Of a DNA stretch of 6,454 nucleotides, positions 5,948-6,454 are shown one piece after another. Every line of letters starts with the position of its first letter. Position 1 is the stretch's first letter. Position numbers and translations under genes: made by a program. The notes beneath the pieces are model-generated. The model saw only the letters and a list, made by a program, of their open reading frames with translations. It was not told the origin of the DNA and ran no database searches. Origin of the DNA: JAPLDA01 sp043742705 (lineage in GTDB: Bacteria > Bacteroidota > Bacteroidia > AKYH767-A > 2013-40CM-41-45); assembly GCA_043742705.1 (NCBI GenBank), contig JAYTXY010000060.1:1-6454 (forward strand), written 5' to 3'.

Positions 5948-6454
5948 CTAACTCCCTATCAAATGCAAATTCAGAACATCAACTTTCACCAAACCTTTCA
6001 TTCCTGCATAATCACGAGCACTGCTATATAAATAGTCTTCAGCATTCTCGACAATACCGGCTCGTACAGGATTCTGGTGAATGCTGTTTATTCTTTGAAG
6101 AGTAAATGCCGGACTGAAAATTTCCTCCGCATGATTTTCATGTGTCCACAGCTGAAAATTGTGATTCCGTTTATGCAGTGAGGCAGCATGAGCAAATAAT
6201 TTCAGCATCCATTTTCGGCGGCTTTCCGGTTCACTCATGATGCTTTTAATAATCTCATGACTTGTATGACGTTTAAAATCACGTAAAACATCGCTAAGGT
6301 TTTCTCTATTCGACCTGGCAACCAAATGAATATGATTACTCATAATTACATAAGAAAATACTTCAAGCCCCTTTTGATCGATGCAAAAATTAATACTGTC
6401 ACAAATTATGTCCCGATAGCGTTTCCTGGAGAAAATATCAATCCAATAAACAAC
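5948..6454 (-). CDS. REP-associated tyrosine transposase (RAYT, Y1_Tnp family), partial, probably inactive
   Basis: RAYTs are IS200/IS605-like single-strand transposases thought to recognise REP hairpins. The 168 visible residues begin VVYWIDIFSRKRYRDII at the window edge, so only about 20 N-terminal residues should be missing. The ATG at 6343 lies inside the conserved VIMSNHIHLVAR motif and is not the start. That motif supplies the HUH metal-binding histidines (His4 and His6 counted from that Met). RINSIHQNPVRAGIVENAED then YLYSSARDYAGMKG match the family's C-terminal part. The expected YIHxNPV reads SIHQNPV: the serine (AGC, complement of 6083-6085) stands where E. coli TnpA-REP has, by my recollection, its catalytic Tyr115. 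The frame is otherwise intact with a normal end. Strand transfer is therefore probably lost unless another tyrosine substitutes. No promoter can be seen, as the upstream region is outside the window. Confidence 0.88.
   Translation of the reverse strand, partial: VVYWIDIFSRKRYRDIICDSINFCIDQKGLEVFSYVIMSNHIHLVARSNRENLSDVLRDFKRHTSHEIIKSIMSEPESRRKWMLKLFAHAASLHKRNHNFQLWTHENHAEEIFSPAFTLQRINSIHQNPVRAGIVENAEDYLYSSARDYAGMKGLVKVDVLNLHLIGS

Noticed and set aside
5828..6105. Two plus-strand frames of 67-68 codons over the repeat-like element and transposase end
   Set aside because: They are antisense to the RAYT C-terminus, whose motifs are clear, and pass through a repeat.

Overview
The window looks like chromosomal DNA of a member of the Bacteroidota. 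Three things point there: the ssb-gldE-gldD gene order (gld genes serve gliding motility and type IX secretion in this phylum), two promoters of the Bacteroidota type (TTG/TTTG, about 18-19 bases, then TAnnTTTG), and AT-rich leaders without clear Shine-Dalgarno sequences. I cannot place it below phylum level.

Layout. (1) Bases 1-1225, minus strand: the first ~408 residues of PaaZ, the bifunctional ring-opening enzyme of aerobic phenylacetate degradation; its C-terminal hydratase half lies outside the window. Its promoter sits between it and mutY. (2) 1352-2431, plus strand: complete mutY, the adenine glycosylase that repairs 8-oxoG:A mismatches. (3) 2432-2653: an intergenic region with a striking 76-base palindrome built from TACGAAT units, then the ssb promoter. 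(4) 2654-3073: ssb, followed by a strong intrinsic terminator. (5) 3169-5142: one uninterrupted reading frame holding a complete GldE (membrane protein with CBS domains) followed by a complete GldD (lipoprotein). No stop codon separates them and gldD has no in-frame ATG, so this is either a GldE-GldD fusion or a junction damaged by a frameshift.

(6) 5143-6454 is the accessory end. On the minus strand, from the right edge leftwards, it carries a REP-associated tyrosine transposase (RAYT) cut by the window edge, a repeat-like element directly downstream of it, a short coding remnant, and a small lipoprotein gene of unknown function. A second structured element follows gldD and shares a 12-base core, inverted, with the element next to the transposase. 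The transposase keeps its HUH motif but has serine where the catalytic tyrosine is expected.

The left part is housekeeping and motility DNA in a known order. The two points most worth following are the gldE/gldD junction and the possible link between the RAYT and the palindromic elements. I see no tRNA, rRNA or CRISPR array and no complete insertion sequence.
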